DNA of 5,834 bases from a bacterium (GTDB lineage Bacteria > Bdellovibrionota > Bdellovibrionia > Bdellovibrionales > UBA1609). The position numbers and the translations under genes are program-made. The stretch is from positions 1 to 5,834 of the forward strand of contig JAJYHS010000133.1 in NCBI GenBank assembly GCA_021784635.1, written 5' to 3'. Positions 1 to 5,678 of this stretch are shown piece after piece. The notes beneath the pieces are model-generated. The model made no database searches. It saw only the letters and a program-made list of their open reading frames with translations, and was not told the DNA's origin. Numbering within the stretch: position 1 is the first letter of the stretch; each line of letters begins with the position of its first letter.

Positions 1-1
1 C

Positions 2-94
2 GACTTAATCTGTGTTGTTTATCGACCTGAATTTGGCAAGTCTCAAATCGAGCGCGAAGTAATTAAAGCCCTATCTGGGAGTTTTGACATCTAA
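2..94 (+). CDS. 3' end of an unidentified protein gene (partial)
   Basis: Frame 2 is open from the left edge to a TAA at 92-94 and gives a 30-residue tail, ending in the peptide ALSGSFDI. It starts with a hydrophobic strand (LICVVY) and then has a charged helix-like stretch (SQIEREVIKAL), which reads like the end of a folded protein. The two other plus frames and the three minus frames all contain stops here. An open run of this length can occur by chance, and I do not recognise the family. The start and most of the gene lie outside the window. No terminator hairpin is visible just after the stop. Confidence 0.4.
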   Translation, partial: DLICVVYRPEFGKSQIEREVIKALSGSFDI

Positions 95-350
95 AGTGCT
101 GAATTAAATAGAAGTCTCTGGGATGGTCGTCGCGGCTTTGTTGACTAGGAAGACTGACGGAATGCGGCCACATGCAGGTAATAGCATGCTATCTTGGGCA
201 GTTGAACAGAAACTCGTTTAGCCCAACCGTTCCCGACTGATAAATCGGCCAGCAAGACCAGAACCACCAATTATAATCAGCAGATTCAAATTCGATATAT
301 CAAATCGGTTGAGGTTTGATGGCCAGGCTCTCACCCATAAAGATTGACTT
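95..350. other. Intergenic stretch without a convincing gene
   Basis: About 256 bases between the left-edge reading frame and the cupin promoter. Short frames exist on both strands, including a plus-strand 32-codon ATG frame at 123-221 and a minus-strand frame ending at 218. None has a ribosome binding site or reasonable length. One minus-strand segment (242-283) encodes a dinucleotide-binding-like GSGLAG motif and may be a relic; it is listed among the findings. No RNA gene, inverted repeat of note or mobile-element end was seen. Confidence 0.5.
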
Positions 351-379
351 TTGACGATCATAAACGAAATCGCTATCAT
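351..379 (+). promoter_or_regulatory. Sigma70-like promoter of the cupin gene
   Basis: TTGACG (351-356) and TATCAT (374-379) each match the sigma70 consensus at five of six positions and are exactly 17 bases apart. Transcription would start around 386-387, on top of the paired ATG codons at 384 and 387. The mRNA would therefore have essentially no leader, which fits the lack of any Shine-Dalgarno motif upstream of these ATGs. It also argues against the TTG at 351 as a start codon, because that triplet belongs to the -35 element. Confidence 0.45.
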
Positions 380-383
380 TTTA

Positions 384-863
384 ATGATGAATAGCGACTC
401 GCCAAAGATTTTAATTGCCGGATCTGCGCCTCCTCGTAGCAAGCCTTCAAACTATCCCGAACCTTTTGCCAGTAAGATGGCAGGTCGCCTAAAGAGACCT
501 CTCGGCGATCCATTTGGGATCAAGAAATTTGGTATCAATCTCACAGAGCTTTTGCCCAATGCTGAAAGCGCACTTCTCCATAAGCATTCCAAACAAGAGG
601 AGTTCATATACATACTGGCGGGGCATCCAACGTTAATTCTCGAGGACGACGAATTTCTATTATCGCCTGGGACGTGTTTTGGATTTACACCTTCTATGTC
701 AGCCCATAAATTGGTAAACAGATCAGAAGAAACGGTTCTATATCTCGAAATTGGGGATCGCATTCCTGATGATCAGGTTACTTATCCTAGAGACGATATA
801 GAGGCTAAACAAAGCCCGCAGGGAGCTTGGCTCTTTTATCATAAAAACGGCGAGCCATACTAA
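384..863 (+). CDS. Small single-domain cupin protein
   Basis: A 159-residue cytosolic protein with one complete cupin barrel. Motif 1 shows H66, H68 and E73 followed by G80; motif 2 shows P103, H108 and N112. The usual metal-binding set of three His and one Glu is thus intact. The N-terminal stretch KPSNYPEPFASKMAGR (20-35) and the C-terminal FYHKNGEPY (151-159) resemble a recurring family of bacterial cupins of about 150-160 residues with no assigned reaction. The frame is open back to a TTG at 351, but that is a promoter element, so I chose the ATG at 384 (387 is equally possible). A later ATG at 478 would remove the conserved N-terminus. No ribosome binding site is visible. The gene stands alone, convergent with the membrane-protein operon. 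Metal and substrate cannot be told from sequence; sugar or small-acid binding is only a general possibility for the fold. Confidence 0.85.
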   Translation: MMNSDSPKILIAGSAPPRSKPSNYPEPFASKMAGRLKRPLGDPFGIKKFGINLTELLPNAESALLHKHSKQEEFIYILAGHPTLILEDDEFLLSPGTCFGFTPSMSAHKLVNRSEETVLYLEIGDRIPDDQVTYPRDDIEAKQSPQGAWLFYHKNGEPY

Positions 864-971
864 ATTCCCTTTATTTTTGGGTGTTTGAATTCTGTGTTTC
901 AGCATCACTAATGTGTTGTGATTATAATGTCCGTGAATTTTATGTCAGATTTTAATTTGATTGGTGCTTTT

Positions 972-1016
972 AAAAAAAAAGGAACAGTTTTATCGACAAA
1001 AATGAAAATAGTTCCT
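972..1016 (-). terminator. Likely intrinsic terminator of the membrane-protein operon
   Basis: Read on the minus strand, AGGAAC (1016-1011) pairs with GTTCCT (985-980). An inner four-pair T/A stem is separated from it by a two-by-two mismatch, and a run of nine T residues (complement of the A tract 972-980) follows immediately. It lies about 65 bases beyond the stop of the TMEM175-like gene. The hairpin is AT-rich and its loop is long (13 bases inside the inner stem, 25 without it), so efficiency is uncertain. The rest of 864-1079 shows no gene. Confidence 0.45.
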
Positions 1017-1079
1017 ATGCCGCGTTCACCGTTTGCGAACAACACGAGAATTGTTGGTCGTATCTTAAGAATGGCGCTC

Positions 1080-1685
1080 TTACCGCTCTTTGATTTGGTA
1101 CAAGCGTTCAATTCTCTTATCGGGAACGATCCAGATGAGAGCGGTGAATGCATAGATGACAAGAGCCAATATGGGCAATCGTATAGAGGCAATAATTGCC
1201 GTGATATAAAGGAACGGAGAGACTTTGCCTTTCCAATCGCGGCCAACGGCTTTTTTTAAAATCGAGTCAGAGCCTTGGCTGAAAATAATGGTCAGTTGCA
1301 AAATGTAATAGGCGATAGCGGCCAACAACAAATTGATGCCATAAAGTAAAGTGGGCATTGGCGCAAAATGATTTTGCCCCATCCAACCGGTTGTAAAGGG
1401 CACGAGCGACAGCCAGAAAAGTAAATGCAAATTGGCCCACAGAATGCTGCCAGTCACGGATTTGCAGGTATGCAACATGTGATGGTGATTGTTCCAGTAA
1501 ATGCCGAGATACACAAAGCTCAAGACATAGCTCAAAAAAATGGGGAGCAGATTTTGGAGGGCATCAAACGAACTGCCATTTGGGCCCTTCAATTCAAGAA
1601 CCATAATGGTAATGACAATGGCCAAAATGCCGTCGCTAAATGCCTCAAGCCGAGTTTTTCCGATACTTACATTTGTATTTGCCAC
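1080..1685 (-). CDS. TMEM175/DUF1211-family membrane protein, probable potassium channel
   Basis: A 201-residue polytopic inner-membrane protein. The family signature R-x-x-x-F-S-D is present at 12-18 (RLEAFSD), followed by an AIVITIMVLEL helix, and a YWNNHHHMLH segment lies at 63-72 in the second helix region. About six membrane segments can be seen (roughly 15-31, 46-63, 82-98, 113-135, 155-170, 171-187). Length and layout match single-repeat bacterial members, which assemble as tetramers and conduct potassium through a pore lined by the first helix. The start is GTG (1683-1685), preceded by AAGGA at a 7-base distance. The gene follows the methyltransferase-like gene by 33 bases and is probably co-transcribed with it. 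The family assignment is strong; potassium transport is inferred from characterised relatives, not shown here. Confidence 0.85.
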   Translation of the reverse strand: MANTNVSIGKTRLEAFSDGILAIVITIMVLELKGPNGSSFDALQNLLPIFLSYVLSFVYLGIYWNNHHHMLHTCKSVTGSILWANLHLLFWLSLVPFTTGWMGQNHFAPMPTLLYGINLLLAAIAYYILQLTIIFSQGSDSILKKAVGRDWKGKVSPFLYITAIIASIRLPILALVIYAFTALIWIVPDKRIERLYQIKER

Positions 1686-1692
1686 AGGTAAT

Positions 1693-1697
1693 TCCTT
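1693..1697 (-). promoter_or_regulatory. Ribosome binding site that fixes a GTG start
   Basis: AAGGA on the minus strand, 7 bases before the GTG at 1685-1683. It supports the non-ATG start of the TMEM175-like protein, which places the R-x-x-x-F-S-D signature at residues 12-18, as is usual for the family. Confidence 0.6.
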
Positions 1698-1718
1698 TTT
1701 AGCTTATTCATTTGCTTA

Positions 1719-2414
1719 TCAATAAATCCAAGGGATAAGTCGCCAAGTACGCGCGAAATAGTTTTCATACTCGAGTCCAAAGTGTGCCCGTAACAATTGC
1801 TCTTCAGAGCGTATTCGCGGAATCAGCGGAATCAAAATGAACAGAGAAAGAATGATACCGACGATGGAGCGAAAGGCGAGTGCCCAGCCAACGGCGGTGA
1901 TGAGCATGCCGAGATAACTGGGGTTTCGAACAAGGCCATAAATGCCGTGAGTTTCAAGTTTGTGTTCAGCCTGAATAGCGACGAGCCCGCTGAATCTTTT
2001 CTTCAGCACGAATACTGGGATCAATCGAATGACGCTACCGAGAGAACAGATGACAACACCCAACCAGCGTACACCGCTGCCGCCGATGACCCAAAAGCCA
2101 ATGCGGTCTGTATAGGCAGAAAAATAGGCGGCTAATAATGCGATGATCATAAATGCGATGAGAACCCAACGATTGTCGCGGTCTTCTTTCTTGCCAGAGC
2201 TAAGCCCGCTACTACCAGAGAACATGGCAACGACGATGAAAAACACAGTGGTCCATGCCAGTACTTGGAGTGCCGGGTGCACAAAAAAAGCATGCCATCC
2301 GCCCCAACCTAAAATGCCAATCCCAAATTGAATGGCCGCGGCCAAGAGACCGGTAATGAGTATGGTGAGTGGAGTCTTGAGATTGGCTGTTCGGTGAGAG
2401 ATTGCTTCGCTCAT
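1719..2414 (-). CDS. Isoprenylcysteine/phospholipid methyltransferase-like membrane protein
   Basis: A 231-residue integral membrane protein of the ICMT/PEMT-type methyltransferase superfamily, which uses S-adenosylmethionine inside the membrane. The conserved C-terminal half is clear: HKLETHGIYGLVRNPSYLGM (151-170) carries the G-I-Y and R-N-P-S-Y-L-G core (many relatives have RHP), and 200-228 carries R-I-x-x-E-E, F-G-x-E-Y and the closing R-L-I-P. Hydrophobic segments lie near 15-37, 50-65, 83-100, 106-137 and 168-200. The ATG at 2414 has AGAAGGG upstream (core AAGG five bases away). It is the first gene of a probable two-gene operon with the TMEM175-like channel. Bacterial members often have unknown substrates (lipids, small molecules or protein cysteines), so no substrate is assigned. 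The family call is firm; methyl transfer here is inferred. Confidence 0.8.
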   Translation of the reverse strand: MSEAISHRTANLKTPLTILITGLLAAAIQFGIGILGWGGWHAFFVHPALQVLAWTTVFFIVVAMFSGSSGLSSGKKEDRDNRWVLIAFMIIALLAAYFSAYTDRIGFWVIGGSGVRWLGVVICSLGSVIRLIPVFVLKKRFSGLVAIQAEHKLETHGIYGLVRNPSYLGMLITAVGWALAFRSIVGIILSLFILIPLIPRIRSEEQLLRAHFGLEYENYFARTWRLIPWIY

Positions 2415-2456
2415 GTTGCCCTTCTGGATTGGCCCCCAATTCGACAGGACAGTTGT

Positions 2457-2487
2457 ACTATAGTAAGGGGAATTCCTGGAGTTACAA
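2457..2487 (-). promoter_or_regulatory. Weak promoter candidate before the methyltransferase-like gene
   Basis: On the minus strand, TTGTAA (2487-2482) is followed by two overlapping -10 candidates. TACTAT (2465-2460) has a 16-base spacer and TATAGT (2462-2457) a 19-base spacer. Both lie in the perfect palindrome TACTATAGTA (2456-2465). Matches are only four or five of six. The 115-base gap from the upstream secreted-protein gene makes a separate promoter plausible, but read-through is also possible because no terminator is seen after that gene. Confidence 0.25.
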
Positions 2488-2529
2488 AGATACTCACGCA
2501 GTCAAATACATTTGTTACAGCCTTCGCGA

Positions 2530-2913
2530 CTAACCCATAAAATCGTAGTCAATATCCGATAATGGATATGCTTTATCTAAAGTTTTTCGTAATGACTTCA
2601 AATCCTTTAAAGCTTTTGAACGTGATGTAATTCCCGTGCAATACCCCGATAAATCTTCTTTAGTATTTAAAATAAACCGACCTAGTTTGCCAATAGGCGC
2701 TTGGTCATCGATAAAATCGTTAACAGTGGAATTCACGCCGCCCAATTTATAACATTCAGCGACCAACCCGTCTTTTTGCTGAATGGCCAAGTCAGCGATA
2801 GAAATGGCATCTTGTATTTGTGTAGCATCGTGCTTAAGAATCCAGTTTTCATTTTTTGCAAAAGCTGTCGAAGATATTAGCAGAATGCCAAATATTGCAA
2901 TCTTCATTTTCAT
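2530..2913 (-). CDS. Small secreted protein of unknown function
   Basis: A 127-residue protein with a classical Sec signal peptide: basic start (MKMK), hydrophobic core (IAIFGILLISS) and an A-F-A cleavage site after residue 19. The mature part of about 108 residues is mostly helical in character, with KHDATQIQDAISIADLAIQQ at 27-46, and has two cysteines (C54, C92) that could form one disulfide in the periplasm. I do not recognise the family. The frame extends to an ATG at 2931. The ATG at 2913 is preferred because GGAGG lies 5 bases before it and the signal peptide then begins properly. The gene is AT-rich (about 35-40% GC in hand-counted lines). It lies 115 bases upstream of the methyltransferase-like gene in the same orientation and may or may not be co-transcribed. 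Confidence 0.75.
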   Translation of the reverse strand: MKMKIAIFGILLISSTAFAKNENWILKHDATQIQDAISIADLAIQQKDGLVAECYKLGGVNSTVNDFIDDQAPIGKLGRFILNTKEDLSGYCTGITSRSKALKDLKSLRKTLDKAYPLSDIDYDFMG

Positions 2914-2918
2914 ATGAG

Positions 2919-2923
2919 CCTCC
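2919..2923 (-). promoter_or_regulatory. Strong ribosome binding site deciding the secreted-protein start
   Basis: GGAGG on the minus strand, 5 bases before the ATG at 2913-2911. It lies downstream of the longer possible start at 2931, so it selects the shorter protein with a proper signal peptide. The second in-frame ATG (2907) would be 11 bases away and is less likely. Confidence 0.7.
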
Positions 2924-2944
2924 GGTAACATTTTTCACTCATTT

Positions 2945-2966
2945 CTGGTTACGAGGCCGCAACCAG
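2945..2966. repeat. Inverted repeat in the divergent intergenic region
   Basis: CTGGTT (2945-2950) and AACCAG (2961-2966) form a perfect 6-base inverted repeat around a 10-base centre. It lies between the secreted-protein gene (leftward) and the flavin-reductase-like gene (rightward). No T tract follows on either strand, so it is not a terminator. It could be an operator or chance. Confidence 0.3.
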
Positions 2967-3018
2967 CATGCCAAGAGAGAATTTCTTGTAGATGAAGTGA
3001 GTACTGGTTAGGTAAGCG

Positions 3019-3046
3019 GTGACTTTTTTGGCGAGCAGGATAGAAT
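3019..3046 (+). promoter_or_regulatory. Promoter candidate for the flavin-reductase-like gene
   Basis: GTGACT (3019-3024, four of six matches) and TAGAAT (3041-3046, five of six) are separated by 16 bases. The predicted transcript start near 3052 would leave a short leader of about 18 bases containing the GAGGAG motif (3055-3060). This arrangement also argues that the GTG at 3019, although in frame, is a promoter element rather than the start codon. Confidence 0.4.
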
Positions 3047-3069
3047 GCCCTAGCGAGGAGCAAATTAAA

Positions 3070-3705
3070 ATGCAATTTAATCTTGAAGCGGAGCGGTCCA
3101 GTGTGGCGTACAAGCTGTTAGTTGGTTTGGTGGCACCGCGACCTATCGCGCTGATCACCAGTATCGACGAGAACGGTAAACTGAATGCGGCACCATTCAG
3201 CGCCTACAATTACCTGTGCGTTGACCCGCCGATCATTGGCATTGGCGTGACCAACCGGCCAGAGGCGAAGTATCTGCCGAAAGATACTGCCCGCAACATT
3301 CGGCGCACCGGTGAGTTTGTGGTCAACGTAGTGACGGAAGACATTGCGCAGAAGATGAACGTTTGCGCGATTGACTTCCCCCCGGAGATTAATGAAGTGG
3401 ATATGGCGGGGTTTACAACCGTGTCGTCGCAAGCGGTGAAACCGCCTCGAATTGCCGAGGCCCACGCGGCACTTGAGTGCCGCGAGTTTACCACAATGGA
3501 AATCGGGCGCTCGCGAATCATATTAGGGCAAGTTGTGTCCGTGTATGTAGATGACCGGTTTGTCGATCCAGCAGGTCCATATATCAAAGCCGAGGAACTA
3601 CACGCGATCGGACGCATGAACGGACTCGGGAATTATGTTAAGACACGTGATGCATTTATCAATATTCCGCGAATTTCTTTCGACGAGTGGGAGAAGAATC
3701 ATTAG
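3070..3705 (+). CDS. Flavin reductase-like FMN-binding split-barrel protein
   Basis: A 211-residue cytosolic protein of the flavin reductase-like domain family (FMN-binding split barrel). Typical features in order are PRPIALITS (23-31), N39-A-A-PFSAYN (39-47) of the flavin-binding strand and loop, D72-T-x-x-N76, GEFVVNVV (81-88) and a late GRMNGLGNY segment (181-189). Length is normal and nothing is missing. Members bind FMN and either reduce free flavin with NAD(P)H for a partner monooxygenase or act as stand-alone oxidoreductases. No monooxygenase is nearby, so the role is open. The ATG at 3070 has GAGGAG 9 bases upstream; the longer in-frame start at 3019 lacks such a site. It is the most GC-rich gene in the window (55% and 65% in two hand-counted lines). 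Its TAG stop overlaps the stop of the convergent kinase gene. Confidence 0.85.
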   Translation: MQFNLEAERSSVAYKLLVGLVAPRPIALITSIDENGKLNAAPFSAYNYLCVDPPIIGIGVTNRPEAKYLPKDTARNIRRTGEFVVNVVTEDIAQKMNVCAIDFPPEINEVDMAGFTTVSSQAVKPPRIAEAHAALECREFTTMEIGRSRIILGQVVSVYVDDRFVDPAGPYIKAEELHAIGRMNGLGNYVKTRDAFINIPRISFDEWEKNH

Positions 3706-5576
3706 GGCGCGGCTTGGCTATCCGGCGCTCTCAAATTTTCAATTCTTTCGTTTTTCAATTGCAATAGTAAACTTTCAAGCGTCGCCGCGTTGATGGGCTT
3801 AGTTACGAATTTATCAAATCCGCGTTCAAGACACCATTTTTTACCTTCTGTTGTCGCATTTGCCGTGAGCGCTACGATTGGGCTTCTGAATCCTTTTTCT
3901 CTTAAGAGGCGAGCAGTTTCATAACCGTCGATACCTGGCAAATTGATATCCAGTAGGATAACGTCGAAAGGTATTTGATCCGCGATTTCAATTGCCTTTT
4001 CGCCGCTTTCGGCAACGGTAACTTTAGCTCCGCGTGACTCCAACATTATTTTGGCGAGCAGTTGACCATCGGGCGCGTCGTCTACAACTAAAATGGAATA
4101 CCCACTTAAGCTGCTCGAATTATTGCCCGCCTTCTTTTCCGCAACTAATGCACCGTTGACGCTAACGTGTTTATAACTATACGGTGACGCGTCGATTGTA
4201 ATTTCAAATGTTGAACCTTGGCCGACAATGCTTTTCAACAATTTTAGATCGCCGCCTAAAAGTCGAGCCATTGTTCTCGAAATGCTCAGGCCGAGTCCGG
4301 TGCCACCGTAACGTTTTAAAACGAACGCACCCTCCTGTGAAAAGGGCTCGAAAATTTTGTCGTGAAAATCTGAATTTATTCCCGGCCCGGTATCTTTGAT
4401 TAAAATCTTTAACAAATTACCATCCATGCTGAAACTAACCGAGACGCAGCCGCGTTCGGTAAATTTAATTGCATTGCCGATGACGTTAAATAATATTTGC
4501 CGAAATCGAGTGGCGTCTGAAGTTATGATTTCGGGCAGCTTCGAATCGTACGTGAGTTTAAGTTCAATATTTTTTTTGCGCGCTCTGTAAGTTAGGGCCG
4601 AGTGCACGGTGGCGAGTTCTTGAACGACGTTAAACGGAACCCTTTGGATTTCAATTTCGCCAGCCTCGATCTTTGAAAAATCGAGCACATCGTCGAGGAG
4701 TGTCCCCAAGTGTTTTCCACTTCTAATTATTGTTGTAATGAAGCGTTCTTTGTCGTCTTTGCTGACGTTGGGATCGAGGAGCAGTTCGCTGAACCCGATA
4801 ATTGCGGCTAGCGGAGTTCGAATTTCATGGCTCATATGCGCAAGAAAAACGCTTTTTGCTTTATTTGCAGCATCAGCTTTTTCTCTCGCGGTTTTGAGAT
4901 CCAACTCAGTTTGCGCTAATTTTTTAAGTAGACGGCCGCCGGTGCGGTAAAATACGAGTATTCCCAACAGTAAAACTATAAGCAGCCCGACGGAAGCTTC
5001 TCGGCCAGCAACGAGAAATGGCTTTCTAACGTCAGCCATGTCCAGTTTAGTGACGATGCCCCAATGCATAGAGGGGACCGGCACAAATGCCGTCAAAACT
5101 CTATGCCCCTTGTAGTCCGATTCAAAAATTTTACCAGCCCTGCCGGCGAGTGCGTTTTTCATTGGGATAAGAAGGTCCCTGTCAAGCGTTGGCTCTTCTT
5201 CTTTTTCATAGCGGTCGCGACCTTTTCTTAATAAAAAGCGAATGGATTTGTGCTTCGCAGTTCCGACCACCAACTCCCGTTTCAGTACATTTGGGCGCTC
5301 TTCAGTATGGATCAGCACTTGCAAAATCTCTTTTTTTGAATGCCCCTTTTCGTGAAGAGCTTCAATTAGCCGACTCGTCGCAAGAGCTTCATCTCTTAGG
5401 CTCTCGATTTTGTCTTCTAAAGCCGCGTGATAAGATATATAGAGCGCCGACCCGGCCACCAAAACGGTGGCGACGAGTAACGTTGCGACCGAAGAAATCA
5501 ATACTTTTGTGTGTTCGGTAAAATTGAATCGCCCGCTACTGTTAGGCGACTTGCCTCTGCATTCTGTTTGTTGCAT
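3702..5576 (-). CDS. Membrane-bound hybrid sensor histidine kinase with C-terminal receiver
   Basis: A 624-residue two-component sensor. A short cytoplasmic start is followed by membrane helix 1 (about 25-48), an extracytoplasmic sensor (about 50-190) and membrane helix 2 (about 194-210). The end of the sensor (GRAGKIFESDYKGHRV, then PVPSMHWGIVTKLD) resembles Cache/PAS-like ligand sensors. A short coiled stretch (212-241), too short for a HAMP domain, leads to the dimerisation domain with phospho-acceptor H250 (HMSHEIRTP). The ATPase domain has the N box (N364, N368), DTGPG (395-399), F409 and GGTGLGL (424-430). The receiver (about 493-608) keeps D499/D500, phospho-acceptor D543, T571 and K593, so all catalytic residues are present. 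It has no HPt or output domain and must relay phosphate to another protein. The ATG at 5576 has GAGGA 8 bases upstream. The ligand is unknown. Confidence 0.93.
   Translation of the reverse strand: MQQTECRGKSPNSSGRFNFTEHTKVLISSVATLLVATVLVAGSALYISYHAALEDKIESLRDEALATSRLIEALHEKGHSKKEILQVLIHTEERPNVLKRELVVGTAKHKSIRFLLRKGRDRYEKEEEPTLDRDLLIPMKNALAGRAGKIFESDYKGHRVLTAFVPVPSMHWGIVTKLDMADVRKPFLVAGREASVGLLIVLLLGILVFYRTGGRLLKKLAQTELDLKTAREKADAANKAKSVFLAHMSHEIRTPLAAIIGFSELLLDPNVSKDDKERFITTIIRSGKHLGTLLDDVLDFSKIEAGEIEIQRVPFNVVQELATVHSALTYRARKKNIELKLTYDSKLPEIITSDATRFRQILFNVIGNAIKFTERGCVSVSFSMDGNLLKILIKDTGPGINSDFHDKIFEPFSQEGAFVLKRYGGTGLGLSISRTMARLLGGDLKLLKSIVGQGSTFEITIDASPYSYKHVSVNGALVAEKKAGNNSSSLSGYSILVVDDAPDGQLLAKIMLESRGAKVTVAESGEKAIEIADQIPFDVILLDINLPGIDGYETARLLREKGFRSPIVALTANATTEGKKWCLERGFDKFVTKPINAATLESLLLQLKNERIENLRAPDSQAAP
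3705..3730 (+). terminator. Terminator-like hairpin after the flavin-reductase-like gene
   Basis: Starting at the last base of the stop codon, GCGCGG (3707-3712) pairs with CCG (3722-3724) and CGC (3726-3728), with one bulged G at 3725. The stem can extend by a G-T and a G-C pair. The 9-base loop is followed by TCTCAAATTTTC, only a weak T tract. The hairpin lies wholly inside the last codons of the convergent kinase gene. It may end the plus-strand transcript, but poor T richness keeps confidence low. Confidence 0.3.
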
Positions 5577-5627
5577 GTTTGACTTCCTCTAGGCTTAGCG
5601 TCGGATTTTCGCATGATTTTGATCACG

Positions 5628-5649
5628 ACCTCTTAATCACTAAAGAGGT
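5628..5649. repeat. Inverted repeat in the kinase leader
   Basis: ACCTCTT (5628-5634) and AAGAGGT (5643-5649) form a perfect 7-base inverted repeat with an 8-base centre. It lies about 50 bases upstream of the kinase ATG, between the start codon and the -10-like TATAAT, so it would be in the kinase mRNA leader. No T tract follows on the minus strand. It could be an operator site for a dimeric regulator, an RNA hairpin or chance; the sequence does not decide. Confidence 0.4.
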
Positions 5650-5650
5650 A

Positions 5651-5678
5651 TTGTAACGACGAAGTAATTATATATAAA
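5651..5678 (+). promoter_or_regulatory. Possible rightward promoter for the gene beyond the window
   Basis: TTGTAA (5651-5656, four of six) and TATAAA (5673-5678, five of six) are 16 bases apart. The -10 region is part of the same AT-rich block that carries the kinase TATAAT on the other strand, so the two would compete. It is weaker in position than the candidate at 5786-5814, since it would give a leader of more than 150 bases. Confidence 0.25.
5667..5672 (-). promoter_or_regulatory. Perfect -10 element of the kinase promoter, -35 poor
   Basis: A perfect TATAAT is read on the minus strand at 5672-5667. At the usual spacing the -35 position (5695-5690) reads CAGAAT, which matches only two of six. 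Transcription would start near 5660, giving an 84-base leader that includes the inverted repeat 5628-5649. A promoter with a good -10 and weak -35 may depend on an activator; this is inference. Confidence 0.35.

Noticed and set aside
123..221. Plus-strand 32-codon frame with an ATG start
   Set aside because: It is short, has no ribosome binding site and no recognisable protein. The opposite strand is also largely open here, so it is most likely chance.
351..383. Upstream TTG start that would add 11 residues to the cupin protein
   Set aside because: The TTG belongs to the TTGACG -35 element, no ribosome binding site precedes it, and the added residues do not look like part of the family's N-terminus.
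904..928. ATCAC/GTGAT inverted repeat next to a TATAAT
   Set aside because: No -35 element lies at the right distance and no gene follows on the plus strand. The 5-base arms around a 9-base centre are easily chance.
1038..1055. AACAA/TTGTT mini-hairpin downstream of the TMEM175-like gene
   Set aside because: The stem has only five mostly A-T pairs and no T tract follows, so the hairpin at 980-1016 is the better terminator.
918..1259. Plus-strand frame of 113 codons
   Set aside because: More than half of it is antisense to the TMEM175-like gene, and its 5' part covers the terminator hairpin and A tract. No protein family is recognisable.
3019..3069. Longer GTG start for the flavin-reductase-like protein
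   Set aside because: It has no ribosome binding site and overlaps the likely -35 element. The ATG at 3070 has GAGGAG upstream and matches the usual family N-terminus.
2949..3158. Minus-strand 69-codon frame across the flavin-reductase-like gene start
   Set aside because: It is antisense to the well-supported start of that gene, covers its promoter and ribosome binding site, and shows no recognisable domain.
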